Notes: generated by a model not told the origin, from the sequence alone. A stretch of DNA of 64,000 nucleotides from Occallatibacter riparius (GCF_025264625.1 NZ_CP093313.1:248001-312000); one strand, 5' to 3'. Shown: positions 18,672-27,844, counted from the first letter of the stretch. Numbers and translations are program-made.

Positions 18672-19136
18672 TCAGCGCATGGTCACGGATTCGCGGCGGG
18701 ATTCCAATCGCGGCGGCGCGGAGAGATGGCTCGCGCTCAGGACCTCCTGCAGGACGTCTTCAATCGCATCTACGGCGGAACGTACTGAATCCGTGGCTTC
18801 AGGGTTGGCATGGTAGGTCACGCACTCAATGGCCTGAAGCGAGTTGCGGATGCGGTCGTTCATCCAGCGGATCGTCTCGAAGCGGTGGACAATCTCCAGG
18901 CGGCGTCGGCGGATGGAGATCTGCCAGCGGAACGCCACAGCGCACGTGATCGCGCCCGCCAGAAAGCTGCCGACGATGCGGACCGGTCCGCTGTCGTGGA
19001 GCCAATCGTCATAGATGAGCCACTGAAAGAAAATGGCCAGGCCAAACACGGTGAGCCCTGAGGCGAAGGACACAATCCAGATAGCGGATCGCGAGAGGAT
19101 AGCTCGGGTCAGGGGAAGACCAGATTTAGGACTCAT
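18672..19136 (-). CDS. Small two-helix membrane protein with DHp-like cytoplasmic helix
   Basis: Not assigned to a named family. About 154 residues with two transmembrane segments (SAIWIVSFASGLTVFGLAIFF and IVGSFLAGAITCAVAFRW), followed by a cytoplasmic helical tail. HRFETIRWMNDRIRNSLQAIECVTY is strikingly similar to the dimerisation/phosphoacceptor helix of HWE/HisKA_2-type kinases, in which the core is N-H/D-R-I/V-K/R-N-S/T-L-Q. No ATPase domain follows. It may be a degenerate kinase or a dimerising sensor stub. The start is uncertain (19136 or 19193). It is directly upstream of mutS2 on the same strand. Confidence 0.7.
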   Translation of the reverse strand: MSPKSGLPLTRAILSRSAIWIVSFASGLTVFGLAIFFQWLIYDDWLHDSGPVRIVGSFLAGAITCAVAFRWQISIRRRRLEIVHRFETIRWMNDRIRNSLQAIECVTYHANPEATDSVRSAVDAIEDVLQEVLSASHLSAPPRLESRRESVTMR

Positions 19137-19535
19137 GCCGGTGTGCTCAAGGTAGCGAGGAAATCTAGCGGTACGCCTATTAGGACTGGGCAAGCGCGAT
19201 TTTCGTTAGGGAGCTGGGCGGCAATCAGCGGTCGGGGACGAGCGAGCGAGGACGGTAGTATTTGCGCGATGCTAGGCAAATTTACCTCTGGAAGAGCTGG
19301 GCACGCGACCGCCGCCAAGCCGAAATGCGGGCGTCGGCCTCTCCCGGCGACCTGCTGGCGGGTGCGTGGCTATCGTCCTAAAATCAGCGGCTTACGCGCA
19401 AATCGAGGAGCTGCCAGAGCAGAGTAGCTCCTGATTTGCACCGCAAAGCAGCCCTTTTGGCCAGTTCGGTCATCGAAGTGCATCCAATTTAGCGTAAGCA
19501 TCTTTCGATTCACCTAAATGACGAGGCACGAAAAT
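19137..19535. other. Intergenic region before the lipoprotein gene
   Basis: About 400 bp between divergent genes. No open frame with a ribosome site or recognisable domain, and no strong inverted repeat was found. It presumably holds the two promoters. Confidence 0.4.
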
Positions 19536-20516
19536 ATGAAGCACGCAGGTTCGATGTTGCGCTGGGGCGGTGCGCCCGTTCTGGCTTTGGTGGTTTTGGC
19601 GCTCTCGGTTGGATCAGCTCTGACAGGCTGCCGTTCGCAGCAGGAAAAGGCTCTCGACGAAGCAAAGAAGCAGGCTGCTGCAAGCGGCCAGCCACAGCAG
19701 GTGGTTTCAGTCGATAAGGACGGCACCACCACAACCACCGTGATACAACCGGCGGCGCAGGGACAGACCCAGCCAACCATTACAACAACAATGGCGCCCG
19801 CACCAGCTGGGCAGCCGAAGCCCGCACCCATGGCTCCGAAGGTATCGCCTGTGGCGTATCAGTCGGATCCGGCGCAGCAACTGGCCGACGACATCGACCA
19901 GTCACAGCAGCAGAAGCCCTCAGCGGGACAGGCTGCCGGTCAGCCTGCCGGGCAGCAGGCTCAGTACGCGGGGCAGCCCACGCAGCAGCAGGCAGCACCC
20001 GCACCGGTGACGATTCCAGCCGGGACTTCGTTGGCGATCCGGATGGATCAGGCCATCAGCGTGAAAACTGCGCGTCCGGGCGATCGGTTCACGGGCGAGG
20101 TGGTGAATCCGGTGGCGGATGGATACGGCAATATCATCGTTCCCAAGCTCACGCGGGTGAACGGCGTGGTAGATGCAGCGCACAAGCGCGGACATTTCAA
20201 AGGCGCGTCAGTGCTGGAACTGCGGCTGACCTCGATGAACTTGGACGGACATGAAATGGCGATTGAGACGCGTGACTTTGCCCAGAGCAAAAAGGGCAAG
20301 GGCAAGCGGAGCGCTGCGATGATCGGCGGCGGCACAGGGCTGGGCATGTTGATTGGCGGCGTGGCGACCGGCGGAGCGGGCCTGCTGTGGGGCGGCCTGG
20401 CGGGCGCAGGCGCCGGAACCGCAGCCGCAGGGCTTACAGGCAATCGCGACCTGGTGATTCCTGCCGAAACGGTCGTGCATTTCAAACTCTCGCAGGATGT
20501 AGTGGTGCAAAAGTAA
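19536..20516 (+). CDS. Glycine-zipper outer-membrane lipoprotein
   Basis: Exported lipoprotein of 326 residues. The signal sequence ends in the lipobox LTGC, so the mature protein starts at that cysteine. A low-complexity Gln/Pro/Ala-rich region (about 35-165) behaves as a flexible spacer. A beta domain follows, beginning IPAGTSLAIRMDQAISVKTARPGDRFTGEVVNPV, a pattern seen in other acidobacterial envelope proteins. A glycine zipper (SAAMIGGGTGLGMLIGGVATGGAGLLWGG..AGAGAG) can insert in or span a membrane. The ATG was chosen over the one six codons upstream because GAGG lies 9 nt before it. A strong terminator follows, so it is probably monocistronic. Confidence 0.85.
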   Translation: MKHAGSMLRWGGAPVLALVVLALSVGSALTGCRSQQEKALDEAKKQAAASGQPQQVVSVDKDGTTTTTVIQPAAQGQTQPTITTTMAPAPAGQPKPAPMAPKVSPVAYQSDPAQQLADDIDQSQQQKPSAGQAAGQPAGQQAQYAGQPTQQQAAPAPVTIPAGTSLAIRMDQAISVKTARPGDRFTGEVVNPVADGYGNIIVPKLTRVNGVVDAAHKRGHFKGASVLELRLTSMNLDGHEMAIETRDFAQSKKGKGKRSAAMIGGGTGLGMLIGGVATGGAGLLWGGLAGAGAGTAAAGLTGNRDLVIPAETVVHFKLSQDVVVQK

Positions 20517-20546
20517 AAAGACGGCTTCACCTTCTCTGCCTTTAAC

Positions 20547-20579
20547 AGCCGGCTCTCCCTTGTGGGGGCCGGCTTTTTT
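20547..20579 (+). terminator. Rho-independent terminator of the lipoprotein gene
   Basis: AGCCGGC (20547-20553) pairs with GCCGGCT (20568-20574). Inner G-U and G-C pairs lengthen the stem to about 11 bp, and a run of six T follows. This is the clearest intrinsic terminator in the window. Confidence 0.9.
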
Positions 20580-20664
20580 CGTTGTGCAAGCAATCCTGCA
20601 ACGCGGTGAACTTCGTGATATCGTTTCGGGCAACTATCCTGTCGCTGCTTGAGAGGCACTGATT

Positions 20665-21477
20665 ATGGAAGAGCACCGGGCGCGGTCTGTTGCGGAGCTG
20701 GTTAGAAAGGCATGTGAGATCCGGGATAACTGGATTGAAGGACCGAATTACTTCGATCCATGGTTTCGCGGACAAGCGAAGGCGAGCTGGCGTCTGGAGC
20801 CGAAGATCTTCCGGCTCGACCTGCTTGCCGTAGAGGATGAGATCCGATCGGAGTTCGAGCGGCGCGCTTCGCAGTACTCGTTAGAGCCCGTGCCGAAAGA
20901 TGACTGGGGCTGGCTCTTCCTGATGCAGCATTATGGTGCGCCGACAAGGCTCCTGGACTGGACAGATTCAGCGCTGGTTGCTCTGTTCTTCGCGCTTAAC
21001 TCGGATGAGTTATACCCGAAGGACTGCGAAGATGCGGTTGTGTGGATGCTGGATCCGTGGTGGCTGAACAAGCGCGTGCTCGGATCTGACTCCATTCTGC
21101 TGAAGAACTTCCGCGGATCGCATGAGTATCTCGCGTCGCCCTACACCAACATCAACGACTTGCGCGATACCGAGATCAAACGCACCTTGCCGGTAGCCAT
21201 CGACCCGCCGTTTCTCGCGCGGCGGCTTGCGGTACAGAGAAGTCACTTCACTGTTTTCGGCTCTGAGGGCGATGCTCTGGAGAGTCTCTCGAAGGAAGAC
21301 GACGCGCGCATGGTGAAGATCAAACTCCCGAAAGAGTGTCTTCCGCAAATGCGAGCCGACCTGCTGACCGCAGGTATTTCGGATACCACGATCTATCCCG
21401 ATCTCCACGGTCTGGCGACTGAGTTGACTCGCTATCACATCGGCACGTGGCCACCGACTCCGGTGGAGGGATGCTGA
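20665..21477 (+). CDS. FRG-domain protein
   Basis: 270-residue soluble protein whose N-terminal half is the FRG domain, named after a conserved Phe-Arg-Gly (here PWFRGQAKASWRLEPKIFR). It continues with the family's LFLMQHYGAPTRLLDWTDSALVALFFAL block. The C-terminal part (about 150-270) has FTVFGSEGDALESL and IYPDLHGLATELT, which are also part of the family pattern. The biochemical activity of FRG domains is not established; they are common in mobile regions and defence neighbourhoods. Here the gene stands alone after a terminator. Codon use is slightly less GC-biased than in the neighbours, consistent with transfer, but no mobile element is next to it. Confidence 0.85.
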   Translation: MEEHRARSVAELVRKACEIRDNWIEGPNYFDPWFRGQAKASWRLEPKIFRLDLLAVEDEIRSEFERRASQYSLEPVPKDDWGWLFLMQHYGAPTRLLDWTDSALVALFFALNSDELYPKDCEDAVVWMLDPWWLNKRVLGSDSILLKNFRGSHEYLASPYTNINDLRDTEIKRTLPVAIDPPFLARRLAVQRSHFTVFGSEGDALESLSKEDDARMVKIKLPKECLPQMRADLLTAGISDTTIYPDLHGLATELTRYHIGTWPPTPVEGC

Positions 21478-21686
21478 CGAATGACGCCGGAAGCGGTTCA
21501 AGCGCACACTTCGCGCTGAGCTGCCGACTCAGTCGGGAGATGAGCCGCTCCACACGAGATAAGACCGCGCTGAATCACTTGACGCGGCGGAGTGCGCCAA
21601 GTGCGGGTACACTCGGGTCTCTGAGGCCGCTCTTCCCTGCTGCCCTGTGGCGGCATCCGGCCTAATACCGATTTCAAAGAGGCTTT

Positions 21687-22157
21687 ATGAGTGCGACCAC
21701 GATGGCTGTGCCGATGCACAGGAGCGGATTGCTGGCGCCGATTCTGATTGGCGGGCTGATTGCCGGGACGTTCGATCAGATCAGCGCATTTGTGACGATG
21801 GGACTGCAAGTTCCGCGCGTGGTGGCAGCGGGCCTGGTAGGGACATGGGCCATCAAAAGCACCAGTGCGTGGGTGTGGGTGCTGGGGTTGGTGCTGCATT
21901 TCGTTGTGGCGTTCGGCGCGGCGACTGTCTACTGCATGGCGAGCCGCAGGCTGACGTTCCTCAAAGAGCACTTTGTGGTGTGCGGCATGTTCTTCGGCAT
22001 CGCGGTGTTCCTGGTCATGTACCTGGTGGTAATGCCGCTGTGCGCGTTCCACTACGTAGGGCCGTATACGCTGCGCACCCTGATTCAGGGAATCCTGGTG
22101 CACATGGTGCTGATCGGCCTTCCGATTGGGATGAGCCTGCGGTGGTTCGGGGAATAA
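21687..22157 (+). CDS. Small four-helix membrane protein of unknown function
   Basis: 156 residues with four hydrophobic segments (APILIGGLIAGTFDQISAFV, WVWVLGLVLHFVVAFGAATV, VCGMFFGIAVFLVMYLVVMP and LIQGILVHMVLIGLPIGM). The overall pattern resembles small YagU/DUF1440-like integral membrane proteins, but the family assignment is uncertain. There is no signal peptide and no recognisable functional residues. The 209 bp before it hold no other gene. Confidence 0.72.
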   Translation: MSATTMAVPMHRSGLLAPILIGGLIAGTFDQISAFVTMGLQVPRVVAAGLVGTWAIKSTSAWVWVLGLVLHFVVAFGAATVYCMASRRLTFLKEHFVVCGMFFGIAVFLVMYLVVMPLCAFHYVGPYTLRTLIQGILVHMVLIGLPIGMSLRWFGE

Positions 22158-22253
22158 GGCAGGGAACAAGCAACGCGGATCAGTGAACAAAGGGCCGAAC
22201 TCGGGCGAATCGCTGTTTGCGAGAAAAGATGATGAATGAGTTGGCTTCGAAGG

Positions 22254-22282
22254 CCCGGGTCTCCAACGGTGGGAGACCTGGG
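22254..22282. terminator. Hairpin between convergent genes
   Basis: CCCGGGTCTCC (22254-22264) and GGAGACCTGGG (22272-22282) form an 11-bp stem with one G-U pair and a 7-nt loop. It has no T-tract on either side, but its position between convergent genes suggests bidirectional termination. Confidence 0.5.
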
Positions 22283-22301
22283 GCGCCCGGCGCAAGGAAC
22301 C

Positions 22302-25181
22302 TCAGTAGGGCGCGACGAAGACCTGATACCCCTTCACATAGACGACGTTGGATCCGGCGACCGCGCCAACAGCAGTGGTAAAGTCTGGGCCATTCACAGG
22401 TGGCGCGGTCCAGACTTTGGCTCCTGTTGCAAGGGAATATATGGCGTTGGTTCCCGCGTCGTAGACCAGACCGTTCGAGGTGAAGTATGGATTACGCATT
22501 GGAGGAAACGAGGTGCCGCCAGGGATGACGGACAGCACGTTACCTGCGGGATCGTAGATGCTGCTTCCGGTGTAGGTGAAGTATGAGTTGCCAGTTGGCA
22601 TGTAGTTTGCAGCCAGAAGGTGTGTGTCGTCGATCCATCCTTCAGGGAAAGCTGGAATCGCCCCTTGCAGAGTATCGTTGCTCCAGAGGGTGGCACTCGG
22701 TGCGGCGGTATAGTCCGAGGTGACAATCCCCGGGTAGGAGCCGCTAGCGGCTGCAAAGTTCGGTCCATCAGGCGAAAGCACAATCGGGCCTTGTGTGCCG
22801 GTATCGGACCAGATGATCGGAGAGCCGCTGGATGGCGTGACCTGGCGTGAGGGCGTAATCGGCCCCAACACTTGTCCGAGGGTCTGGCCGGATCCGGAGA
22901 GACTGTATCCCACCAGGAACGGGGTATTGTTGGAATTGAACGTGTAAGGGAAGGTCTGAATGATCGATTGCGATGGGAGGGAGTAAAGGTTCAGGGTTCG
23001 GTCAGTGTAATACTGGTTCCCGAAAGCAAAGGCGCTTGCGGCCAGAACGCTGCCGTCAGAGGAGAGTTGAACATTACCGCTCCAAAAGTCGATTGCCCCC
23101 TGCTGCGTATCGCCGGCGGAATTGAAGAGCAGGATCTTTCCAATCGAGGTGGCAACGGCGATATGGCTGGAGGATCCAGCGATGCTGGTGATCTGACCAT
23201 AGCCAAAATACCTGGGCGTGGTGGCGATGGAAGCGCCGTCAAGGAGGAGGCCCCACCCGCCTGCGACGATCCACTGACCGTTGGGATTGGCTCCAAACGA
23301 TGTCAAATATAGCATCTGATCCGGCAATGTGTAGTCCGTCGCGGAAGGACTTGCACCGGAGAGGTCAATCAATTTCATCTCGGGAGGTCCGTACTCCAGT
23401 GCGGCCAGATAGGATCCCATCGGAATAATGCTGGAGTAACCGAAGGAGTAAGTGGCGACCGGCGTAGCATTACCGATGGCGTAGACCGAGAGACCCGTTA
23501 CCGTGGTGGACACGCCGTTTGTTATTGAGATCCAGTTTCCCTGGCCGATGAGTTGCTGGGTGAGTGGATCGTATGGCGACGGAAGGTTCATGAGACTCTG
23601 CTGGACAACGGCATTGCTGTAGACCCACACAGTGGCGCCGAGATTCGTGAGGAACCTCTGGCCATCGAGGAACCACGAGGTGAAGGTCCCGTTGAAGGGC
23701 GCGCTGACGGTGGAAGCGCCGCTGGGGACGGAATCGGTCTCGATGACGTTCTGGCCGGCCGGGCCGAGGGCGACTTGAAGCCGACCCGGCATGGCCGAAA
23801 CGTTGGCCAACGTGTAATTTCCCGGGAGTGTGAATTCCTCCGATCCCGTGCTTGACCAAACCGTGAGCCCTGTAGTTGAGCCACTGCAGATATAACTTCC
23901 GTCTGTGGCCAGTTTGACCCAAGTCGCGCCCCCGATGTTAATGCTGGCTATTAGCTGCCCGGTGCTGGCCGAATAGACACTGAGCACGCCGTTCATCGGT
24001 TTGTCCGATGTCTGGACCACTGCAACCTCGCCGGCCATGTCGCTCTGGAATACGAACATGCCTGGTCCTGGGTCGAATTGACGCTGACCTGCTGCAACCA
24101 CCTCCCCTGTTCCGTAGTTCCAAAGAATCCACATCGCTCCGTCGTCGGTGAGAACGCGATCGGTGGTGACGTGAATAGCAGTAACGCCTCCCTGATGTCC
24201 GGCAGTGAGAATGGAATGCGCGGGGCTGCCGACGACGATGGAAAGGGTGGCGGTGGTGGAACCGGTGGAGTTGGAGGCGGTGACTGTGTAGCTGGCTTTT
24301 GAACTGAGCACCGTGGGAGTTCCGGAGATGACGCCGGAGGACGAGTTGATGGTAAGTCCGGCAGGCAAAGCGGGGCTGATTGAATAACTGCTGGCAGTTC
24401 CGGTGACCGTGGGGGTGTCGGGCGTGATGGCGGCGCCTACGAAGGCCGTGATGTCTGTTTGCGAATAGACCAGTTTGGACGGAGCCGGGATGAGCACCGT
24501 TATAGAGAGAGTGGCGGTGGCGGAGCCGGTGGAGTTGGAGGCGGTGACGGTGTAGCTGGTCTTCGGGCTGGCTGCCGTCGGGGTTCCCGAGATGGCGCCC
24601 GTAGAGGCGCTGATGGCGAGGCCGGCAGGCAATGTGGGCGAAATGGAATAGCTGCTGACAGTTCCGGTGACCGTGGGGGTATCGGGTGTGATGGCCGTGC
24701 CGACGGTGCCGGAGATCGCGGTCTGCGGATAAACAAGATTCGAAGGCGCAGGGATGAGCACCGCGATGGAGATGGAAGCCGTAGTAGAGCCGCTGGAGTT
24801 GCTCGCCGTGACTGTGTAGGTAGTTTGGGCGCTGGTTGCCGTCGGGGTTCCCGAGATGGCGCCGGTAGAGGCGCTGATGGCGAGGCCGGCAGGCAATGTG
24901 GGCGAAACGGAATAGCTGCTGACGGTTCCGGTGACCGTGGGGGTGTCGGGTGTGATGGCCGCGCCGACGGTGGCGGAGATCGCGGTATGCGGGTAAACCA
25001 GGTTCGAAGGTGCCGAAGGAGGGGGTGGCGGAGCCGTAGAGCTTCCGCCTCCGCATCCGGCAATGATAACCAACAGCGCGAGCAGCGCAAATCCGGCCGT
25101 GGCCAACGCCCCGGGGGAAATAAAGGACGCCTGGTCGAAAAACTGCCGCGCCGGCGATCGAAAACAGCCTTTCGAAACCAT
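22302..25181 (-). CDS. Lipoprotein with three putative-Ig repeats and a beta-propeller-like region
   Basis: About 959-residue surface lipoprotein. The signal peptide ends in the lipobox IIAGC (Cys at about residue 43), followed by a Gly/Ser/Pro-rich linker. Three almost identical 88-residue putative-Ig (He_PIG-type) repeats follow (about 57-318), each with SYS[IV]SPTLPAGL.I..STG.ISGTP and YTVTASNS.GS.TA. The remaining 640 residues are beta-rich and propeller-like (ILTAGHQGGVTAIHVTTDRVLTDDGAMW, SIAGSSSHIAVATSIGKILLFNSAG). The start is the ATG of MVSKGC behind GGAGGG; a longer frame to 25253 has no ribosome site. Such proteins are thought to act in adhesion or surface binding; the ligand is unknown. 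Confidence 0.85.
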   Translation of the reverse strand: MVSKGCFRSPARQFFDQASFISPGALATAGFALLALLVIIAGCGGGSSTAPPPPPSAPSNLVYPHTAISATVGAAITPDTPTVTGTVSSYSVSPTLPAGLAISASTGAISGTPTATSAQTTYTVTASNSSGSTTASISIAVLIPAPSNLVYPQTAISGTVGTAITPDTPTVTGTVSSYSISPTLPAGLAISASTGAISGTPTAASPKTSYTVTASNSTGSATATLSITVLIPAPSKLVYSQTDITAFVGAAITPDTPTVTGTASSYSISPALPAGLTINSSSGVISGTPTVLSSKASYTVTASNSTGSTTATLSIVVGSPAHSILTAGHQGGVTAIHVTTDRVLTDDGAMWILWNYGTGEVVAAGQRQFDPGPGMFVFQSDMAGEVAVVQTSDKPMNGVLSVYSASTGQLIASINIGGATWVKLATDGSYICSGSTTGLTVWSSTGSEEFTLPGNYTLANVSAMPGRLQVALGPAGQNVIETDSVPSGASTVSAPFNGTFTSWFLDGQRFLTNLGATVWVYSNAVVQQSLMNLPSPYDPLTQQLIGQGNWISITNGVSTTVTGLSVYAIGNATPVATYSFGYSSIIPMGSYLAALEYGPPEMKLIDLSGASPSATDYTLPDQMLYLTSFGANPNGQWIVAGGWGLLLDGASIATTPRYFGYGQITSIAGSSSHIAVATSIGKILLFNSAGDTQQGAIDFWSGNVQLSSDGSVLAASAFAFGNQYYTDRTLNLYSLPSQSIIQTFPYTFNSNNTPFLVGYSLSGSGQTLGQVLGPITPSRQVTPSSGSPIIWSDTGTQGPIVLSPDGPNFAAASGSYPGIVTSDYTAAPSATLWSNDTLQGAIPAFPEGWIDDTHLLAANYMPTGNSYFTYTGSSIYDPAGNVLSVIPGGTSFPPMRNPYFTSNGLVYDAGTNAIYSLATGAKVWTAPPVNGPDFTTAVGAVAGSNVVYVKGYQVFVAPY
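24228..25013 (-). repeat. Three in-frame tandem repeats of about 264 bp
   Basis: The three Ig-like repeats of the lipoprotein are also very similar at DNA level, for example the segment around 24560-24720 against 24850-24970. This indicates recent duplication or gene conversion, so copy number may vary between strains. Confidence 0.75.
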
Positions 25182-25386
25182 ATCTTCCCTCCGGGTCTCT
25201 AAGGGCCCATTTATATGCGCTAAGGCGGCTCGCAAACAGGGGGAAGCGGCCAACCGGACTGCGAAACCCTCTAAATGCCAATGCAGGAGAGACCACCGAC
25301 GATGTTAGCACGCTCACTGAACGGCATATTCAGAGCAGCTGTGGGACCAAAAGAAGTATTCTAGCGGCGGAAAACGCGCTTGCCTC

Positions 25387-26577
25387 ATGCCGGTCCTCTC
25401 TCTAGAATCGGCGGCAATGAAACTCTACATGCGGCAGGAGTACAGGGCGACGCGCAAGGAGCCGTTCGGCGCGATGCTGCGCCGCATTTACGAAGGGCTG
25501 AGCCAGGGCGGAGTGCCGGTGCTCTACCGGTTCACATTTGCCGATCACCTGGTGCCCGGCATGGTGTCTTCCGTGGCGCGCGCAGTGAAGAAGTTTCCGC
25601 ATCTCGCGCCGCTGGTGACCACGGAACCTGTTGCGCCACGACTCAAGGAGAAGCTTCCTGAAAGGACCGGGCCGCCCGCAATCATCGGAGATGCGACCAC
25701 GCTGGAGTTCCCGCAGCTTGCGGAACTGGCTGACGGGCTGCCGCGATCGCTGCCGTTTCGCGTAGCGGACGTGCGCTTCTACACAGATCACTTCGGCAAG
25801 GCGCCTGCCCGGGTGATGGCGGGAACATCCACGGCTGACGCTCTGCTGCACGGGCACTTCAACACCGGCATGCGGGCCAGCGATTCGTGGTGGGTGAACG
25901 GACGCGATCGTCATTTGGGCGCGGCCTATGTTGTGGATGTGCCGGAGGGCAGCCGCAATGCGCCGTTGCCCGGCGGCGCGCTGGGCGCGTTTCTGACAAC
26001 GCTGGGTAAGCCGCGAACGGCCGCGCAGTTTCCGATTACGGAGAGCGAGGAAGGCGAAAAGGTCGTCGTCAAAGGCAAGGCGGAGGCGCCGCCGGAGCTG
26101 GTCGCGCTGGCAGCACGCCTGCGGGAGCGAATGCCCGAACTGATTGCCGGCGCGCGGATGCCGCATGTGATCGAGTCGGCCCGCGCGGAGCACGCGCAGA
26201 GTCCGCTGAAGCCGGCGCTCGAAAAGCACTTCAAGCCGATGGGCTATGCGTGCAAAGGTGGATCAGGGATCTTCACGCTGCGCCGGCGCACCGCCGGGAA
26301 TCACGTTGTGGAGGTGAATCTGGATGTTGGCACGTGGAGCCGCAGCCTGACGGGGCACTTCCACGTGTATATGCCGGACTTCCAGCTTCGGCTGCCGATG
26401 CCTGCGTCGGCTGAGCTGCACGCGCGCCAGTGCGACGTTGGAGATGCGGAGCGCTGGGAAAAGCTGGTGGAGAACATGGCCGCGTTTACGGCGCATCTCG
26501 ATCGCGAAGTTGTGCCCGAGGTGGAGAAGGTAGCCGGCCCGGCGCCGTCGTGGTTTGAGGCGCCGGAGATGCGGTGA
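25387..26577 (+). CDS. Conserved-looking protein of unknown function
   Basis: Not recognised. About 396 residues (386 if the ATG at 25417, MKLYMRQEY, is used; neither start has a clear Shine-Dalgarno). There is no signal peptide or transmembrane segment. The composition is that of a normal cytosolic enzyme, with conserved-looking blocks VRFYTDHFGKAPARVMAGTSTADALLHGHFNTGMRASDSWWVNG and VEVNLDVGTWSRSLTGHFHVY. A Pro/Glu-rich region around 230-260 may separate two domains. It is not obviously linked to either neighbour. Confidence 0.68.
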   Translation: MPVLSLESAAMKLYMRQEYRATRKEPFGAMLRRIYEGLSQGGVPVLYRFTFADHLVPGMVSSVARAVKKFPHLAPLVTTEPVAPRLKEKLPERTGPPAIIGDATTLEFPQLAELADGLPRSLPFRVADVRFYTDHFGKAPARVMAGTSTADALLHGHFNTGMRASDSWWVNGRDRHLGAAYVVDVPEGSRNAPLPGGALGAFLTTLGKPRTAAQFPITESEEGEKVVVKGKAEAPPELVALAARLRERMPELIAGARMPHVIESARAEHAQSPLKPALEKHFKPMGYACKGGSGIFTLRRRTAGNHVVEVNLDVGTWSRSLTGHFHVYMPDFQLRLPMPASAELHARQCDVGDAERWEKLVENMAAFTAHLDREVVPEVEKVAGPAPSWFEAPEMR

Positions 26578-26814
26578 CGCGGATTGCGTCGGTTTTGTTG
26601 TATGCGGCAAGGCTAATTGAGATCAGGGGCTTGGCCGGATGTTCCAAAGCCTCCGAACGCGGAGGCCCGGGGTAGCCGGTTTCCAGCATCGTTAGCCTTG
26701 AAATGCTGCGCTAACCAATCTAATCTCCTGAGATAACAAGCTCACCCAGTTGACCGGCATCATTCATCAATCTTCCCGGAGCTGCGTTCGATTCTTCGAG
26801 AGGAGAGGCAGACT

Positions 26815-27417
26815 ATGAAGCGATTGTTGATATTGGTTGCCGCAGCGGTTCTGACCCATCCATTTGGAACTGCCCAGTCAAAGAAGACCGTAAGCTGCAA
26901 AGTCCAGGGTTTTGCAGCAAAAAACCATCGCGCCATGGGACCTCACAAGGCACCTACCGATGGGTCGTGCAAGGTTCATCAGAAAAACGGATTCCCGATG
27001 CCCGACCCCGGTTGCACACCAGGCGCGATCAATCCAACCGTAACGTTGGATGTGCTGAAGTCCTCGAATTTTGCGACCGGCTGCATTCGCAATAAAGTCG
27101 AATCCGAGGACGCCAAAGGTGCGGCCTATGCATGGTATGCCTTGCTGGCTCCATCCCACAACAAGGGCGCTACTCAGACTTGCGAACTCGACCATCTGGT
27201 GCCTCTGGAGCTAGGAGGCGGCGACTCGATGGATAACATCTGGGCGCAATGCGGTCCCAGCGGCGTAGTTCTGAAAGAGCGCTATTTCAAACAAAAGGAC
27301 GAGGTCGAAAGATACCTTGCGGGCCAGGTGAAGGCGGGAGCTATGGACCTCAAGACCGCGCAACGAGCCATCGCCAAGGACTACACCCAGTTTATTGAGG
27401 CCGCAAAGCATCACTGA
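26815..27417 (+). CDS. Secreted HNH-type endonuclease-like protein
   Basis: 200-residue exported protein with a signal peptide (MKRLLILVAAAVLTHPFGTAQ). The C-terminal half contains an HNH-like core: CELDHLVPLELGGGDSMDNIWAQCG, in which Asp126-His127 and the later Asn match the ELDHLIPLxLGG...NLWPQ pattern of bacterial HNH nucleases. It is followed by a helix rich in Lys/Glu (KERYFKQKDEVERYLAGQVK). Six or more cysteines in the mature protein suggest disulfides. Start ATG follows GAGAGGAGAGG. A periplasmic or secreted nuclease for DNA scavenging is the likeliest role; no immunity protein or toxin-delivery domain is visible. Confidence 0.75.
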   Translation: MKRLLILVAAAVLTHPFGTAQSKKTVSCKVQGFAAKNHRAMGPHKAPTDGSCKVHQKNGFPMPDPGCTPGAINPTVTLDVLKSSNFATGCIRNKVESEDAKGAAYAWYALLAPSHNKGATQTCELDHLVPLELGGGDSMDNIWAQCGPSGVVLKERYFKQKDEVERYLAGQVKAGAMDLKTAQRAIAKDYTQFIEAAKHH

Positions 27418-27580
27418 CGTGTGGTGGTCGTTGCGAGTGAAGGAAGGGCGGAGGATAGCCACGTACGAGAGGCGGACAGGAACAAAGGACGCGAGCCATT
27501 CACCTCCGCCGTTCTGTGGAGAAAATATGCGAACTTCTGTCGAGAAATGACGCCAGTACTCATGGGAGAATTGCCAATTG

Positions 27581-27844
27581 ATGGGTCCGAGCAGGAAACA
27601 CACCGTCGGAGAGATTCTCTTCGCCACATTATTCGGCATGATAGCGGCCATATTCGGAGCCGTAGCAGCATTCATCGGAGCAATTATGGCGGGCCCGTTG
27701 GTGTTCAAGAGCGATGAAGCTGCCGCTTGGTCCGGGATATCTCTCGGGTTCCCCGCCGCCACGATCTGCGCGATCGCGGCTTTCATTCTGACCTGTCGCT
27801 GGGTTTTGCGCTACGGAGAGACGAAGAAGACTGGCCACGATTAA
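27581..27844 (+). CDS. Small two-helix membrane protein
   Basis: 87 residues, with two hydrophobic segments (ILFATLFGMIAAIFGAVAAFIGAIMAGPLVF and GISLGFPAATICAIAAFILTC) and a basic C-terminus. The start is ATG behind GGGAGAA at 11 nt. No family recognised. An overlapping frame from 27421 has a shadow-like, Arg/His-rich composition and was not called. Confidence 0.6.
   Translation: MGPSRKHTVGEILFATLFGMIAAIFGAVAAFIGAIMAGPLVFKSDEAAAWSGISLGFPAATICAIAAFILTCRWVLRYGETKKTGHD

Noticed and set aside
24228..25013. CRISPR-like repeat structure
   Set aside because: Repeats are long, in frame and encode Ig-like domains; no short repeat/spacer pattern is present anywhere in the window.
27421..27717. 98-residue frame overlapping the small membrane protein gene
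   Set aside because: Arg/Ser/His-rich and overlaps the hydrophobic, better-supported frame.
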